This document shows positions 51,924 through 61,449 of a stretch of DNA of 64,000 bases, in pieces (within the stretch, counting starts at the first letter, position 1; each line of letters begins with the position of its first letter). Below the pieces are notes generated by a model. The model saw only the letters and a list, made by a program, of their open reading frames with translations. It had not been told where the DNA came from and ran no database searches. Position numbers and translations under genes: made by a program. The DNA comes from a virus. The stretch covers positions 1 through 64,000 of IMG/VR virus record IMGVR_UViG_3300009001_000006; one strand, 5' to 3'.

Positions 51924-51942
51924 ATCAGGATAATAACTTCTT

Positions 51943-53565
51943 ATGCCCTCTAAAAATAAAAAACTTAAAATCTTATTTTGTACAGAGTCTGGGCATGTAC
52001 ACTCGGGCTACGGTAATTATACCAGATCTCTGTTAAATCGACTCTATAATAGAAACAAATATCATATTGCAGAATTCTCATGTTATAGAAGTTGTGATAT
52101 ACCTAAAACAGAACCGTGGAAGGTTTATCCAAATGCAGTTGTTAAAAATGACGATAGGTATGAATCATATATTGCTAATACCACAAATCAATTTGGGCAA
52201 TGGCGTTTTGATGTTGTATTAGCAGATTTTAAGCCTGATGTTGTTGTAGACTTTAGAGATATCTTCATGTCGTTGTATCAGGGAACATCGGTATTTCGTA
52301 ATAAATTTCATTGGGTTTTAGCCCCAACAATCGATTCCATACCATTAAAACAAGAATGGTTATCTGCGCTCAGAAACTGCAACACATTATTAACACACAC
52401 AGATTGGGCCAAAAACGAACTAAACAATATGTACGATTTAGATGTTCGTGGGGTGGTCAAAGATTCTGTAGATACTGATATTTTTAAGCCAGAGAAACAA
52501 ATTTCTGCTAGAAAAAAAACAAACATACCTCTAGATGCTTTTGTTGTTGGTAGTGTAATGAGAAACCAAAAAAGGAAACTAATACCGAATATTTTAAAAA
52601 TTACACAAAAGCTAAAACATAAAAACCCAAATAAAAAAATATATTTGTATTTACATACCAGCTATCCAGAAGGGCAGGGATGGGATATACCAAGCCTATT
52701 ATTAAAATATGGTGTGCAATCTAATATTCTATTCTCTTATAAATGCAAGCATTGTCAGTCTTGGACACCCATGACATGGCATGGCGAGGTTTGTATATGT
52801 CCAAAATGCAATCAGAAAAAATTATCTATTTGTAATGTAAATAATGGATTATCTGACGATCAACTATCTGATATATATAATTCAATGGATATATATTTAC
52901 AGTATTCTATATGCGAGGGTTTTGGGATACCACCACTAGAAGCTGCTTCTTGTGGCGTTCCGTTTATTTCTGTCAAGCACGGAGCTATGCTGGACTTAGT
53001 TAAAAGTCTGGGTGGCTATGGTGTTGATATTAAAAACGAATTCACAGAACAAGAGAGTGGAGCAGATAGAGTATATCCAGACGACGACCACTGCGTATCG
53101 CTAATTACTCAACACATGAATTTAGATATAGTGGACATGCTGTCTATGAAAAAAAATATTAGAAATAAGGTTTTGGAACAGCACTCATGGGACAAAACAT
53201 GCACTAATTTTGAAAACATATTTGATAAAATCAAACCCAAAAAACATCAATGGATACCAATTCCTAAAGAACATTTCGAACAAATCAACACTAGTTTAGA
53301 TGACCATCAATCAAACAGAGATTTTGTTTATAGTATGATAAATTCTATCCTAGAAGAGCCAACATTAAAAAAAGAATTTTTTGTACAACAGGTTGTCAAA
53401 GCTTTGGATAGTGGCTATATTATGAATGAGAAGGATGTGGTTGGTTTCAGCAGAAAAGATGCCGTAGATATACTCCAGATGTGGTTTAATAATAAAGTCA
53501 ATCTAAACAGATTACTAGAAGATACATCTATACTAACTAATAAAGATTTCTTAGAGTACAAATGA
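51943..53565 (+). CDS. GT4-like glycosyltransferase with inserted zinc ribbon
   Basis: 540 residues. The N-terminal domain begins LKILFCTESGHVHSGYGNY. The C-terminal domain has FVVGSVMRNQKRK, then an inserted zinc-ribbon with Cys268, Cys271, Cys284, Cys286 and Cys289 (C-x2-C then C-x-C-x2-C). It resumes with YLQYSICEGFGIPPLEAASCGVP, which carries the EX7E motif at Glu325 and Glu333. The last ~120 residues form an added helical region. The zinc insertion lies before the donor site, so it may modulate acceptor choice or bind a partner. It overlaps the next gene by 4 bases. Confidence 0.75.
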   Translation: MPSKNKKLKILFCTESGHVHSGYGNYTRSLLNRLYNRNKYHIAEFSCYRSCDIPKTEPWKVYPNAVVKNDDRYESYIANTTNQFGQWRFDVVLADFKPDVVVDFRDIFMSLYQGTSVFRNKFHWVLAPTIDSIPLKQEWLSALRNCNTLLTHTDWAKNELNNMYDLDVRGVVKDSVDTDIFKPEKQISARKKTNIPLDAFVVGSVMRNQKRKLIPNILKITQKLKHKNPNKKIYLYLHTSYPEGQGWDIPSLLLKYGVQSNILFSYKCKHCQSWTPMTWHGEVCICPKCNQKKLSICNVNNGLSDDQLSDIYNSMDIYLQYSICEGFGIPPLEAASCGVPFISVKHGAMLDLVKSLGGYGVDIKNEFTEQESGADRVYPDDDHCVSLITQHMNLDIVDMLSMKKNIRNKVLEQHSWDKTCTNFENIFDKIKPKKHQWIPIPKEHFEQINTSLDDHQSNRDFVYSMINSILEEPTLKKEFFVQQVVKALDSGYIMNEKDVVGFSRKDAVDILQMWFNNKVNLNRLLEDTSILTNKDFLEYK

Positions 53566-54668
53566 AAAATATTCTATATATAGGACCATACAGAGAAAAT
53601 ACTGGTCTTGGTAGATCAGCTAGAAGATATGTCGATGCTTTAGGTTATAATCTAGATATTAATTTATCTATAAGGCCGATATATTTTACCCCATATCTAG
53701 ATCATGGTAATGAGGCCGGAAAAGACTATAACGAATTTGAAGAAAATAGTAGTGCTTCCTATGATATGGTAATACAACATGGCTACCCAAATTGTTTCGA
53801 ATATAGGTATGATTTTGGTGAAAATATAGGAATAGCAGAAGTAGATACATATGGTATAGGGCATACGGGATGGATTGAGCGCATGAATATGATGGATCGC
53901 ATCATAACTCCATCTAATTGGTCTAAATCCTCTATAATGGACGCAGGCTGTAACACACCGGTGCAAGTACTACCAGAACCATTTGATCTTACTAAATTTG
54001 ATCAAGATTATGAGCCTATGTTTAGCGATAAGAATAATGATTTTATTTTTTATTATATCGCAAAACATCAGGACAAAAATAATATCAAAGCATTGCTCGC
54101 GGCCTTTTTATTAGAGTTTCGCAAACACGACGATGTTAAATTAGTGATAAAAACAGATATTAATGGTTTCGATAATCAAGAGTCTGAACATATTGTGGCT
54201 TACGATATACAACAGGTAGAGAGAGCCCTTAGAATTAATGGAAAAAATATACAAGTTCCTAAGGTCATCATTGGTTATTACGAGCAAGAGTATATGTTGA
54301 GATTACATAACCAATGCGACTGCTATGTGGATGTGTGCAGAGCTGAAGCTTTTGGTGCTTCATCAATTGAATCTATGCTTTTTGGTAATGCTACTATTGT
54401 CAATAAAGATACTGGTCCAAATACTTATATCAATAATAAAAACGGGTGGGAAATAGACAGTATTCTAACCAATGTATATAGCAAAGACTTTTATATGGAA
54501 AATACATTTACCATATATGAAAAATGGAAAGAGCCATTTCTAGACTCCATCAGAACAAATATGAGATCGGCTTATGAGTCAACACAACAAGAAAGAAAGA
54601 ACAAAATAAACAATTTTAATAAACAAATTTTTTCAGAGGAGTCTTTCACTAAGGCTTTATTTCAATGA
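53562..54668 (+). CDS. GT4-like glycosyltransferase
   Basis: 368 residues, GT-B fold. LYIGPYRENTGLGRSARRY (about 5-23) is the glycine-rich start, IITPSNWSKSSI mid-domain, and CYVDVCRAEAFGASSIESMLFGN has the EX7E-type Glu pair. No zinc insertion, in contrast to its neighbour. It overlaps both neighbours by 4 bases. Sugar unknown. Confidence 0.75.
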   Translation: MKNILYIGPYRENTGLGRSARRYVDALGYNLDINLSIRPIYFTPYLDHGNEAGKDYNEFEENSSASYDMVIQHGYPNCFEYRYDFGENIGIAEVDTYGIGHTGWIERMNMMDRIITPSNWSKSSIMDAGCNTPVQVLPEPFDLTKFDQDYEPMFSDKNNDFIFYYIAKHQDKNNIKALLAAFLLEFRKHDDVKLVIKTDINGFDNQESEHIVAYDIQQVERALRINGKNIQVPKVIIGYYEQEYMLRLHNQCDCYVDVCRAEAFGASSIESMLFGNATIVNKDTGPNTYINNKNGWEIDSILTNVYSKDFYMENTFTIYEKWKEPFLDSIRTNMRSAYESTQQERKNKINNFNKQIFSEESFTKALFQ

Positions 54669-55123
54669 ATTCTATAACTGGTATTTTATCTAGAGAATAT
54701 ATTACTAGAAAAGATAAATTAAATATAGTTTGGACACCAGTGGACCGTTCTGTATTTAAAGAACAAATCAAAAAATTGGGACATAAATTACTATCTTTTG
54801 ATCATTTGTATTTTGGTAAAGATTCCCCACAACTAATTATATGTAATAATAAGGTTTTGTTCTATGAAAAATGTAAAAATATAGCCATTCAATTCCATAT
54901 ACCAATACTAGTAATAGACCATGATCTAAAACCCAAAAATATTAATGATAAAGAAAAATACGAATTACCAGCAATGTATAAAATTGCATTAAGCGAAAAA
55001 ATTGCACAATCATGGAATGAACCCTATCATAAAATACTTGAACCCGACCAAGTGAATAACACAGAATTATGGATTGACATCATATTTAAAACCTCAAAGA
55101 AACTTTTCCAATATTATGAGTAA
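54665..55123 (+). CDS. hypothetical protein in glycosyltransferase operon
   Basis: 152 residues. LNIVWTPVDRSVFKEQI and LLSFDHLYFGKDSPQLIICNN (about 41-61) suggest a Rossmann-like N-terminal domain of a split or shortened GT-B protein, and LVIDHDLKPKN a second strand. No donor-site motif is visible. It may act together with the next small genes. Overlaps on both sides support co-translation. Confidence 0.5.
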   Translation: MNSITGILSREYITRKDKLNIVWTPVDRSVFKEQIKKLGHKLLSFDHLYFGKDSPQLIICNNKVLFYEKCKNIAIQFHIPILVIDHDLKPKNINDKEKYELPAMYKIALSEKIAQSWNEPYHKILEPDQVNNTELWIDIIFKTSKKLFQYYE

Positions 55124-55538
55124 ATCAGTTTTTTTTCACGTTACAGAACAAGAGCTAAGACCTTCAGAAAGCTCTTATGAAAATATATTAAAAATTAATG
55201 AATATAAAGATAATTCATTAGAATCTATAATTTTACAAGACACCTGTGATTATCTTATAAGAGAAGATGTGCCTGTTTTAATCAAAAAGATATGCGGGAA
55301 ATTAATATCTGGCGGTAAACTATATATTCAAGGATCAGACTTCAAGCAGTTGTGTGTGGCTGTTACATTTGATATGATGCCGGAAACAACCATAATGAAG
55401 GTATTATATCCCGATAAAAAATCTATTCATAATATGGGCGAAATACTAAAATATTTAAAAGACAACGATATGAGTATAGTATTAAAAAAATATATTAATA
55501 TCTTTGAATATTATATAGAGGCTGTGAAGGGTGAATAA
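55116..55538 (+). CDS. methyltransferase-like small protein
   Basis: Start taken at the ATG at 55116 in a TATGAGTAA overlap; the TTG at 55074 is less likely. 140 residues. ESIILQDTCDYL, KLISGGKLYIQGSDF and FEYYIEAVKGE resemble the second half of a class I SAM methyltransferase, but the N-terminal SAM-binding GxGxG is missing. It may be a remnant or need a partner. It lies between glycosyltransferase and nucleotidyltransferase-like genes. Confidence 0.45.
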   Translation: MSKSVFFHVTEQELRPSESSYENILKINEYKDNSLESIILQDTCDYLIREDVPVLIKKICGKLISGGKLYIQGSDFKQLCVAVTFDMMPETTIMKVLYPDKKSIHNMGEILKYLKDNDMSIVLKKYINIFEYYIEAVKGE

Positions 55539-56205
55539 AAACACTAATTTTATATTAGTTGTTGGTAATATGGATAAAAACCATATAGCCGCACAAAAGA
55601 TATACAAAACCAAATTTCTAGACTATCAAATCAGTAGTATACTAAATACATATAATAGGTCTAAGGTTTTTGTTGTTGGTTCGTGGTCAGAAGATTTTAA
55701 GATGCAAAAAATACCTAGAGTTAAATATATTAAATATGACACCAATGATCTATCTAATATTGGACTAGCTATTAATAAATCTATAAAATATATTAGTAAC
55801 TCTTCATTAGCTATAATGAACATAGAAATGTTTTTTGATCATAAAATTTTATCAAAATTAACAATGAAAAACAATGCTATCATAGTTAATCAAAATAATA
55901 AATTCTGCTCTAAAATAGGATGTACCATAGAAAATAATAAAGTGAGTTTTATTTTTTACGAGCTAGAAAATAAAGTATGCGAATTTGTTTATATACACAA
56001 AAATAGTCTGGATAACTTCAAACAAATTATAGAGGATAAGGTTTCTAATAATATGTATCTATTTGAGATATTAAATATACTAATTGAAAATAATATACAG
56101 CTTGATCCCTGTATTACCAATGAAAATATAGTACATATATATAACAATAAAGACATAAATAAAATAAGAAAAACACTGAAAAGAATAAAAAATGTTCCTG
56201 TATAA
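55531..56205 (+). CDS. nucleotidyltransferase-like protein (GT-A fold)
   Basis: 224 residues, GTG start inside the upstream stop (8-base overlap). LDYQISSILNTYNRSKVFVVGSW (about 31-53) and a following KYDTNDLSNIGLAINKSI region look like sugar-1-phosphate or choline-phosphate nucleotidyltransferases. A weak AIMNIEMFFD takes the place of the metal DxD. Without clear catalytic residues, activity is uncertain. It ends with a 14-base overlap with the next gene. Confidence 0.45.
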   Translation: MNKNTNFILVVGNMDKNHIAAQKIYKTKFLDYQISSILNTYNRSKVFVVGSWSEDFKMQKIPRVKYIKYDTNDLSNIGLAINKSIKYISNSSLAIMNIEMFFDHKILSKLTMKNNAIIVNQNNKFCSKIGCTIENNKVSFIFYELENKVCEFVYIHKNSLDNFKQIIEDKVSNNMYLFEILNILIENNIQLDPCITNENIVHIYNNKDINKIRKTLKRIKNVPV

Positions 56206-56527
56206 AAATAATATTAATCACCAAGACTTACACCTAATTAATTTAGTTAGAGAGGTATCTGGCGAAGAATTTTGTATATTTACAGATCAATTCAATATAC
56301 ATAATAAAGAACTACCATTCTTCCATACTTTCTACCTAAACCAGCTTGTAAAAAAATATGTTTTAGTATCAAGCGACAAGGATTTAGATAATTTATTATC
56401 TATGGGATATGAAAAAGAATATATAATATTATTGAGCGATACCAACATCTATAAACACAGGCTACACATTAATATAAATCAAGAAATAGCAGATATAAAA
56501 TATCAACTACAAGAAATGGTGTCATAA
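56192..56527 (+). CDS. hypothetical protein
   Basis: 111 residues, with LYKNNINHQDLHLINLVREVSG at the start, then KYVLVSSDKDLDNLLSMGYEKEYIILL. This reads as two beta-alpha units, possibly a leftover Rossmann subdomain. Stop overlaps the next ATG by one base. No family recognised. Confidence 0.45.
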   Translation: MFLYKNNINHQDLHLINLVREVSGEEFCIFTDQFNIHNKELPFFHTFYLNQLVKKYVLVSSDKDLDNLLSMGYEKEYIILLSDTNIYKHRLHININQEIADIKYQLQEMVS

Positions 56528-57321
56528 TGATAAAAGAATATAATAAATTAAATGAACCACAAAAACAAAAATTAATACAAGAACTGTATGTTCAGGATAA
56601 TAAAAGTTTCCAAGCTATTGCTAAAGAATATAATACATATCCGAACAAAATACTTAGGGACGCTAAAAAATTTAATATACCTATCAAAAATAAATCACAA
56701 GCACAAAAGAATGCTTTAAAAAAGGGCGTTATTAAGCACCCAACAAAAGGTAGGAGTAGGACACAGGACGAGAAAAATAAAATCGGACTAGGTGTCTTAA
56801 ATACATGGTCTAAGGCTGATGAAAAAACAAAGAATAAAAAGAAAGATCAAGCTAAAAAACTATGGGACAAAAAAACAGAAGATGAGCGGAACCAAATGCT
56901 ACAAAAAGCTAATTACGCCGTAAGGGAAAGTAGCAAAAAAGGGTCCAAGATGGAGCATTTTATTTTAAATTTTTTGGTAGATAATGGTATAAAGGTAGAT
57001 TTCCATAAAGAGCAATTCTTAGTAAATACCAAATTGCAAATAGACCTGTTTTTACCTAAGATAAACGTAGCAATAGAAGTAGATGGCCCATCGCACTTTG
57101 AGTCTGTGTGGGGAGAAGAAGTACTTCAAAGAAACATAGCTTATGATGCAAAGAAAACAGGTTTGATTATTGGTAAAGGATATAAACTAATTAGGGTAAA
57201 ACAAAAAAGGGATTTCTCAAATACAAGAGCTAAAATTGTATGCGATAAAATATTGAGTGTAATTAATAATATAGAAAATAACAGCAACAAAGTTACAGAA
57301 ATAGAGGACAATAATGCCTAG
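56527..57321 (+). CDS. HTH plus Vsr-like endonuclease
   Basis: 264 residues. An N-terminal helix-turn-helix (QAIAKEYNTYPNKILRDAKKF), a long basic helical linker of NUMOD type (RSRTQDEKNKIGLG), then a nuclease core: LQIDLFLPKINVAIEVDGPSH (split, about 172-192) with Asp, Glu-x-Asp...His, then YDAKKTGLIIGKGYKLIRVKQKR. This is the EDxHD layout of I-Bth0305I-type homing endonucleases, in a stand-alone gene. It may be mobile, but no intron or insertion scar is visible. Overlaps the next gene by 8 bases. Confidence 0.7.
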   Translation: MIKEYNKLNEPQKQKLIQELYVQDNKSFQAIAKEYNTYPNKILRDAKKFNIPIKNKSQAQKNALKKGVIKHPTKGRSRTQDEKNKIGLGVLNTWSKADEKTKNKKKDQAKKLWDKKTEDERNQMLQKANYAVRESSKKGSKMEHFILNFLVDNGIKVDFHKEQFLVNTKLQIDLFLPKINVAIEVDGPSHFESVWGEEVLQRNIAYDAKKTGLIIGKGYKLIRVKQKRDFSNTRAKIVCDKILSVINNIENNSNKVTEIEDNNA

Positions 57322-58045
57322 ACCCAAAAAAACACAAACAACAGAAACACAGACAGAAGTTAAGGAACAAGGCCAACAATATACGATATGGGATATTGAA
57401 TGGACAGATTATGTGTTGTCTTTGCTCTCAGAAGATGAAAAAATTCAAGGCAATCCAACTACAGACGGTTTGAGACGGGTTTTTGAAAAAGCCTTAAACT
57501 GCGTACTAGTAGAATCAACATCTGATGTGGTGCAATCCCCCTGCCCAACCAATGAGAAAAGAGCCACTGTGGTACATTCTCTGAGCTATATTTTAAAAGA
57601 TATACCCCAAGATAGCCCATTTAATACTATCACGGTAAATGGAGCCGCAGACGTTTATTGGGGTAATTGTGACAAGGTGTTCAGGAATCATCCTGTAGCC
57701 GTAGCTGAGACTAGGGCAGAGGGTAGGGCTTTAAGAAGAGCCTTAAGGCTACGTAAAGTACTAGCTGCTGAAGAAGTAGTAGATAGTACAGAAGATGATA
57801 TTGGTGCTGATAATGTGACCAAAATTACTAATAATCAAATTAATTTTATAGACGTCATTGCCAAAAGATTAGATATAAATGTATTATCTATTATTAAAAA
57901 TCTAGGTATAAATGAAGATAATGTAAAAAACATATTGCATGAAGATGCCTTAAGGGTTATTAGAGAGTTATCTTCGTATCAACAAAAAGTAGATGATATA
58001 CCAGAAGATATTAAAGGTTACGTCAACAACTGGAGCTTATTATGA
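57314..58045 (+). CDS. putative Rad52/ERF-like annealing protein
   Basis: 243 residues. The N-terminal 170 include WTDYVLSLLSEDEKIQGNPTTDGLRR, then AADVYWGNC, and HPVAVAETRAEGRALRRALRL (split). Such an Arg-rich AETRAEGRALRRAL helix recalls the Rad52/ERF single-strand annealing family ('AxTRAxGRALR'). A C-terminal helical domain follows from about 175. The next gene encodes a zinc ribbon that overlaps by 4 bases. A DNA-annealing role is inferred. Confidence 0.5.
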   Translation: MPRPKKTQTTETQTEVKEQGQQYTIWDIEWTDYVLSLLSEDEKIQGNPTTDGLRRVFEKALNCVLVESTSDVVQSPCPTNEKRATVVHSLSYILKDIPQDSPFNTITVNGAADVYWGNCDKVFRNHPVAVAETRAEGRALRRALRLRKVLAAEEVVDSTEDDIGADNVTKITNNQINFIDVIAKRLDINVLSIIKNLGINEDNVKNILHEDALRVIRELSSYQQKVDDIPEDIKGYVNNWSLL

Positions 58046-58365
58046 AAGTCAAGTATCGAGCAAATGAAAAATTGGAATTTGAGGTAGAAGGTTCTGGGCA
58101 AAAAGAGCTTTTTAAAGAACTATCTGCTATTCAGGAAATTTTTGGTGAAGAACAATGCGGTATGTGTAAGAGCCCTAATATCAAATTTGGTGTTAGAAGT
58201 GTAGAAGGTAATGATTATTTTGAAATGAAATGCTCTAAATGCGGAGCTACACTATCGTTTGGTCAGCACAAGAAGGGCGGAACTCTTTTCCCGAAAAGGA
58301 AAGATAATGAAAACAATGAATACCTACCAAATAACGGTTGGTATAAGTGGCAAGGTAAAAACTAA
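58042..58365 (+). CDS. zinc ribbon protein, phage conserved
   Basis: 107 residues: CGMCKSPNIKFGVRSVEGNDY and CSKCGATLSFG form a zinc ribbon, and the tail has KKGGTLFPKRKDNE and NGWYKW. This type is common next to single-strand DNA-binding or recombination proteins in phages. Its last base is directly followed by the stop of the convergent minus-strand gene, so no terminator space exists. Confidence 0.7.
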   Translation: MKVKYRANEKLEFEVEGSGQKELFKELSAIQEIFGEEQCGMCKSPNIKFGVRSVEGNDYFEMKCSKCGATLSFGQHKKGGTLFPKRKDNENNEYLPNNGWYKWQGKN

Positions 58366-61300
58366 TTATTGATTTTCGTAAAAATTAGGCGGCGGAGTAT
58401 AGCATTCTACTATATCCTCCCACATTAAACAATCAGGGCCCTGTGTTTCAGACTTATGAACCAGGGCTTGATGCTTGCCTTCTTTATAACCTTTTAGTGT
58501 TTGTAAACACTCAAGATTACACCAGCAACTTGTTGGTGTCGGTATGGTTGGTTGAGATACGGCTGGGGTAGCTGTTGTTGTTGGACAGCAAACCTCATTA
58601 GGGTCTTTATATGCTCTGCTACTTTCTAGAACAATATATCTATTATCATCATAATAAGCATATACTGTATCACATTTACAAAGCTCTATGCCTAAATAAT
58701 CATATATTTTAATTTTTGCTTTTTCAATAGATTTTTTAACATTCTTACCATCCTTATCCCAAATATCATAATATTCATAAAAACTTACCCCACCACCATC
58801 GGGATTAATTAATTCTGCCTCAACAACACCATATTTCGCTAAATTGCCTAGTAATCTTGCTACCACAATCTTATTAGCTGGCGGAGCTACCCAAACTCCT
58901 CTTTCTCTATCCCATCGTAAATCTATCGGACCAGCAGGCCATGTTTTAGGATTTTCTAGCCAATTTTTGAGGAATTTATCTTGTAGACCTTTTCTTCTAA
59001 ATTTACCCTGCTCTGTTTCAGCTGCTGAGTCAATAGCATTAGGTATGGGCTTTCCAGAAGTATCATAACCCCAAGCCTGTAAACTTAAAGGACCTCTTAA
59101 AATATTATACCTAAAGTTTTCAGATGCTTGTCTATTTCGTTCATCTTCGTCTAAATGTGTTAATTTATAATCTTCGTCAGTACCCCAACTAATAACATTG
59201 CAAATAAATCCTTTAAAGCTATTGTTTTGTCTGCCATCCCAATTATTCAACATTGCTTCAGAGGTTACGGCATTTAAATACTGTTGATGAACCGCTAGGT
59301 CATATGTTAATTCAGAGTCTAAAAGAAAGGGTGGAATTTCGTTTCTAGGTCTAGAATTGGGTGGTTTACCGGGCGTACTGTCCTCTGGTTTTTGTCCATA
59401 CTCCATAATTCCACAATCATAATCCTGATACATAGCTAGTCGTGGTAATTGATATTCATCGTCACCTTCTTGATTGGTGCTGATGGGTGTAAATATCAAA
59501 TCCAAAGTAGAAATAGCATGTCTTTTAAAGGTATTTTTTTTAACGTGTTCCCAGGTATATCCTTTTTCAAGCTCTAATTTAGGTCTATTTTTCAAAATAT
59601 TACCGGTAGAAGCACTAGATCCACCACCTAGATCTGGTGGTGGTATATATGGCTTACATGGTCTACAACCTCTTTCGAGGCCCTTCGAACCATCATGACA
59701 ATCTGTGCCCCCACTAGCATTGGTATCTTTACTTCTCATGAAAAATGAGCCAATTAATATTAAACCTGGACTTGTTCCAGAACCTTGTGTATTACCTCCA
59801 CCATCATTTTGTGTAACTACCCCAGCAGTACCTGGTATCTGAAAACTTTGCGTAGATGCATCTTGCAGAGCCGTATCAGTGCTATTGATAAGTTTCTGTA
59901 ATTCTAAACTTTGATCCTTGAAGAATTTATTAATATAAGACATCGACTGATAGCTTTTAGACCACAAATCAGCCAATGCTCTACCAGGACTACCAAACTT
60001 TGGAGTATAAGTTTGAAAATTATAAGTAGTAGTATACCCACCTTCACCAATATTAATATTTATATCAGTAAGAGTAGCAGCATTAGTGCCGACCATATAG
60101 CCTATATTGTAAGATGGTAGGGCAGCAACAGTAACCGAGCCCTTTTCTTGTTTTTGCAATCCTCTAGGACCATCAGCAGCAATTAAATTGCCATACTGAT
60201 TCATTCTTGCATAGCCATCGTCAAAACCATTTGTAAATTTCCATGGACACAATTCTTTATTATTTTCATATATCGTTCCACCAACAGGATTGCTCACAAA
60301 ACTCCAAGGACCATAAACAAAAAGATTGCTTCTCATAGGAAGTATAAAATGATCTGGAACAACACATGGTCTATGGCTTTTTAAGACATTAAAAGCACTA
60401 GTGTTAGTAGGAGCACCATCATTTCGATCTTGGGGATCATCACAAAATATATCCTGTAAAGCCTCCATTCTTGACTGGTCAGTATTACCATCAAAAAGAG
60501 TCATCATAGCCACAGCGCCTTGGCTAATTAAATTCTGATCACATAATTTACCATCTGCTTGTAATCTTAATCTTGGTGGCCCACTAACACTCACTCTAAC
60601 ATACTGCTTGCCATCGACTTGATAAATAGCCTCTGTTGTCGATGACTTTAGGTATAATGATTGAGCCTTGGTGTAAAAAGCCTCATCGCTACAACTACTA
60701 AGTTCAACCTCCCAGGTATTATCTAATTTATTGATATTTTTTCTTTCATCTATCTTAACAAAGGGGCCTATTCGATTGTCTGATTCATGAAATAAAAGAG
60801 TTTCTGGACCTATAGTAAGTCCCAATATTTGATTTGCACCAGGATTAGGCCATCCACCAGCAGATGATGGCATATCAGAAGTGTAAAATAAACCACCAGG
60901 TTCTGCTTTTAAATTAAATGCTGGTTTATTGCCAAACTTATCTTTAATACAAATACCCGAATTCTGATCGCCAACCTGTACAAGATACTCTCTGCCATAA
61001 TATTTATCATGAATATTTTTTAACCAATTAAAAGCTTCTTGTAGTTTAGGCATAATTTCTTTACGATTATTTCGCACCAATTGATTCATATGCTCATTAA
61101 CGCTTTGAGCTGTACGATTCTCTGCGAAATTTGTTAAAAAGTCAGCAACATTATCTCTTAATTTTGCCATATCAAAACCCAAAGCACTCATAACCTTATA
61201 ACCAAAAGTAAGCTGACCAGTACCAGCTTCTCCTACATACATGCACCATGTTTGATATGAAGCTGTAGCTAATAACTCTTTTTCTGTAAGCTCGAACGAC

Positions 61301-61446
61301 GTAAAGTTATTGGCTATACCTAAAGCCTCGCATATCATCGTACAATCATAATCTGCAATAAAAACCTGCTCAGGATCAGATAGATATACATTAAATCCTT
61401 GTGCTGTTAATCTTTCTCCAAAAAACATTTTAACAGAGCATGCCAT
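58366..61446 (-). CDS. large tail/baseplate-type structural protein
   Basis: 1026 residues, minus strand. No recognised catalytic site. TTTYNFQTYTPKFGSPGRALADLW (split, about 467-490) resembles a conserved segment of phage tail/baseplate proteins, and the N-terminal 170 residues, ACSVKMFFGERLTAQGF, look folded and helical. Gly/Pro-rich linkers (GGGNTQGSGTSPG, CKPYIPPPDLGGGSSAS) separate domains. Near the end CCPTTTATPAVSQPTIPTP is a small PT linker followed by a Cys-rich C-terminus (CWCNLEC), echoing the protein at 3. Virion appendage inferred. Confidence 0.68.
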   Translation of the reverse strand: MACSVKMFFGERLTAQGFNVYLSDPEQVFIADYDCTMICEALGIANNFTSFELTEKELLATASYQTWCMYVGEAGTGQLTFGYKVMSALGFDMAKLRDNVADFLTNFAENRTAQSVNEHMNQLVRNNRKEIMPKLQEAFNWLKNIHDKYYGREYLVQVGDQNSGICIKDKFGNKPAFNLKAEPGGLFYTSDMPSSAGGWPNPGANQILGLTIGPETLLFHESDNRIGPFVKIDERKNINKLDNTWEVELSSCSDEAFYTKAQSLYLKSSTTEAIYQVDGKQYVRVSVSGPPRLRLQADGKLCDQNLISQGAVAMMTLFDGNTDQSRMEALQDIFCDDPQDRNDGAPTNTSAFNVLKSHRPCVVPDHFILPMRSNLFVYGPWSFVSNPVGGTIYENNKELCPWKFTNGFDDGYARMNQYGNLIAADGPRGLQKQEKGSVTVAALPSYNIGYMVGTNAATLTDININIGEGGYTTTYNFQTYTPKFGSPGRALADLWSKSYQSMSYINKFFKDQSLELQKLINSTDTALQDASTQSFQIPGTAGVVTQNDGGGNTQGSGTSPGLILIGSFFMRSKDTNASGGTDCHDGSKGLERGCRPCKPYIPPPDLGGGSSASTGNILKNRPKLELEKGYTWEHVKKNTFKRHAISTLDLIFTPISTNQEGDDEYQLPRLAMYQDYDCGIMEYGQKPEDSTPGKPPNSRPRNEIPPFLLDSELTYDLAVHQQYLNAVTSEAMLNNWDGRQNNSFKGFICNVISWGTDEDYKLTHLDEDERNRQASENFRYNILRGPLSLQAWGYDTSGKPIPNAIDSAAETEQGKFRRKGLQDKFLKNWLENPKTWPAGPIDLRWDRERGVWVAPPANKIVVARLLGNLAKYGVVEAELINPDGGGVSFYEYYDIWDKDGKNVKKSIEKAKIKIYDYLGIELCKCDTVYAYYDDNRYIVLESSRAYKDPNEVCCPTTTATPAVSQPTIPTPTSCWCNLECLQTLKGYKEGKHQALVHKSETQGPDCLMWEDIVECYTPPPNFYENQ

Positions 61447-61449
61447 AAT

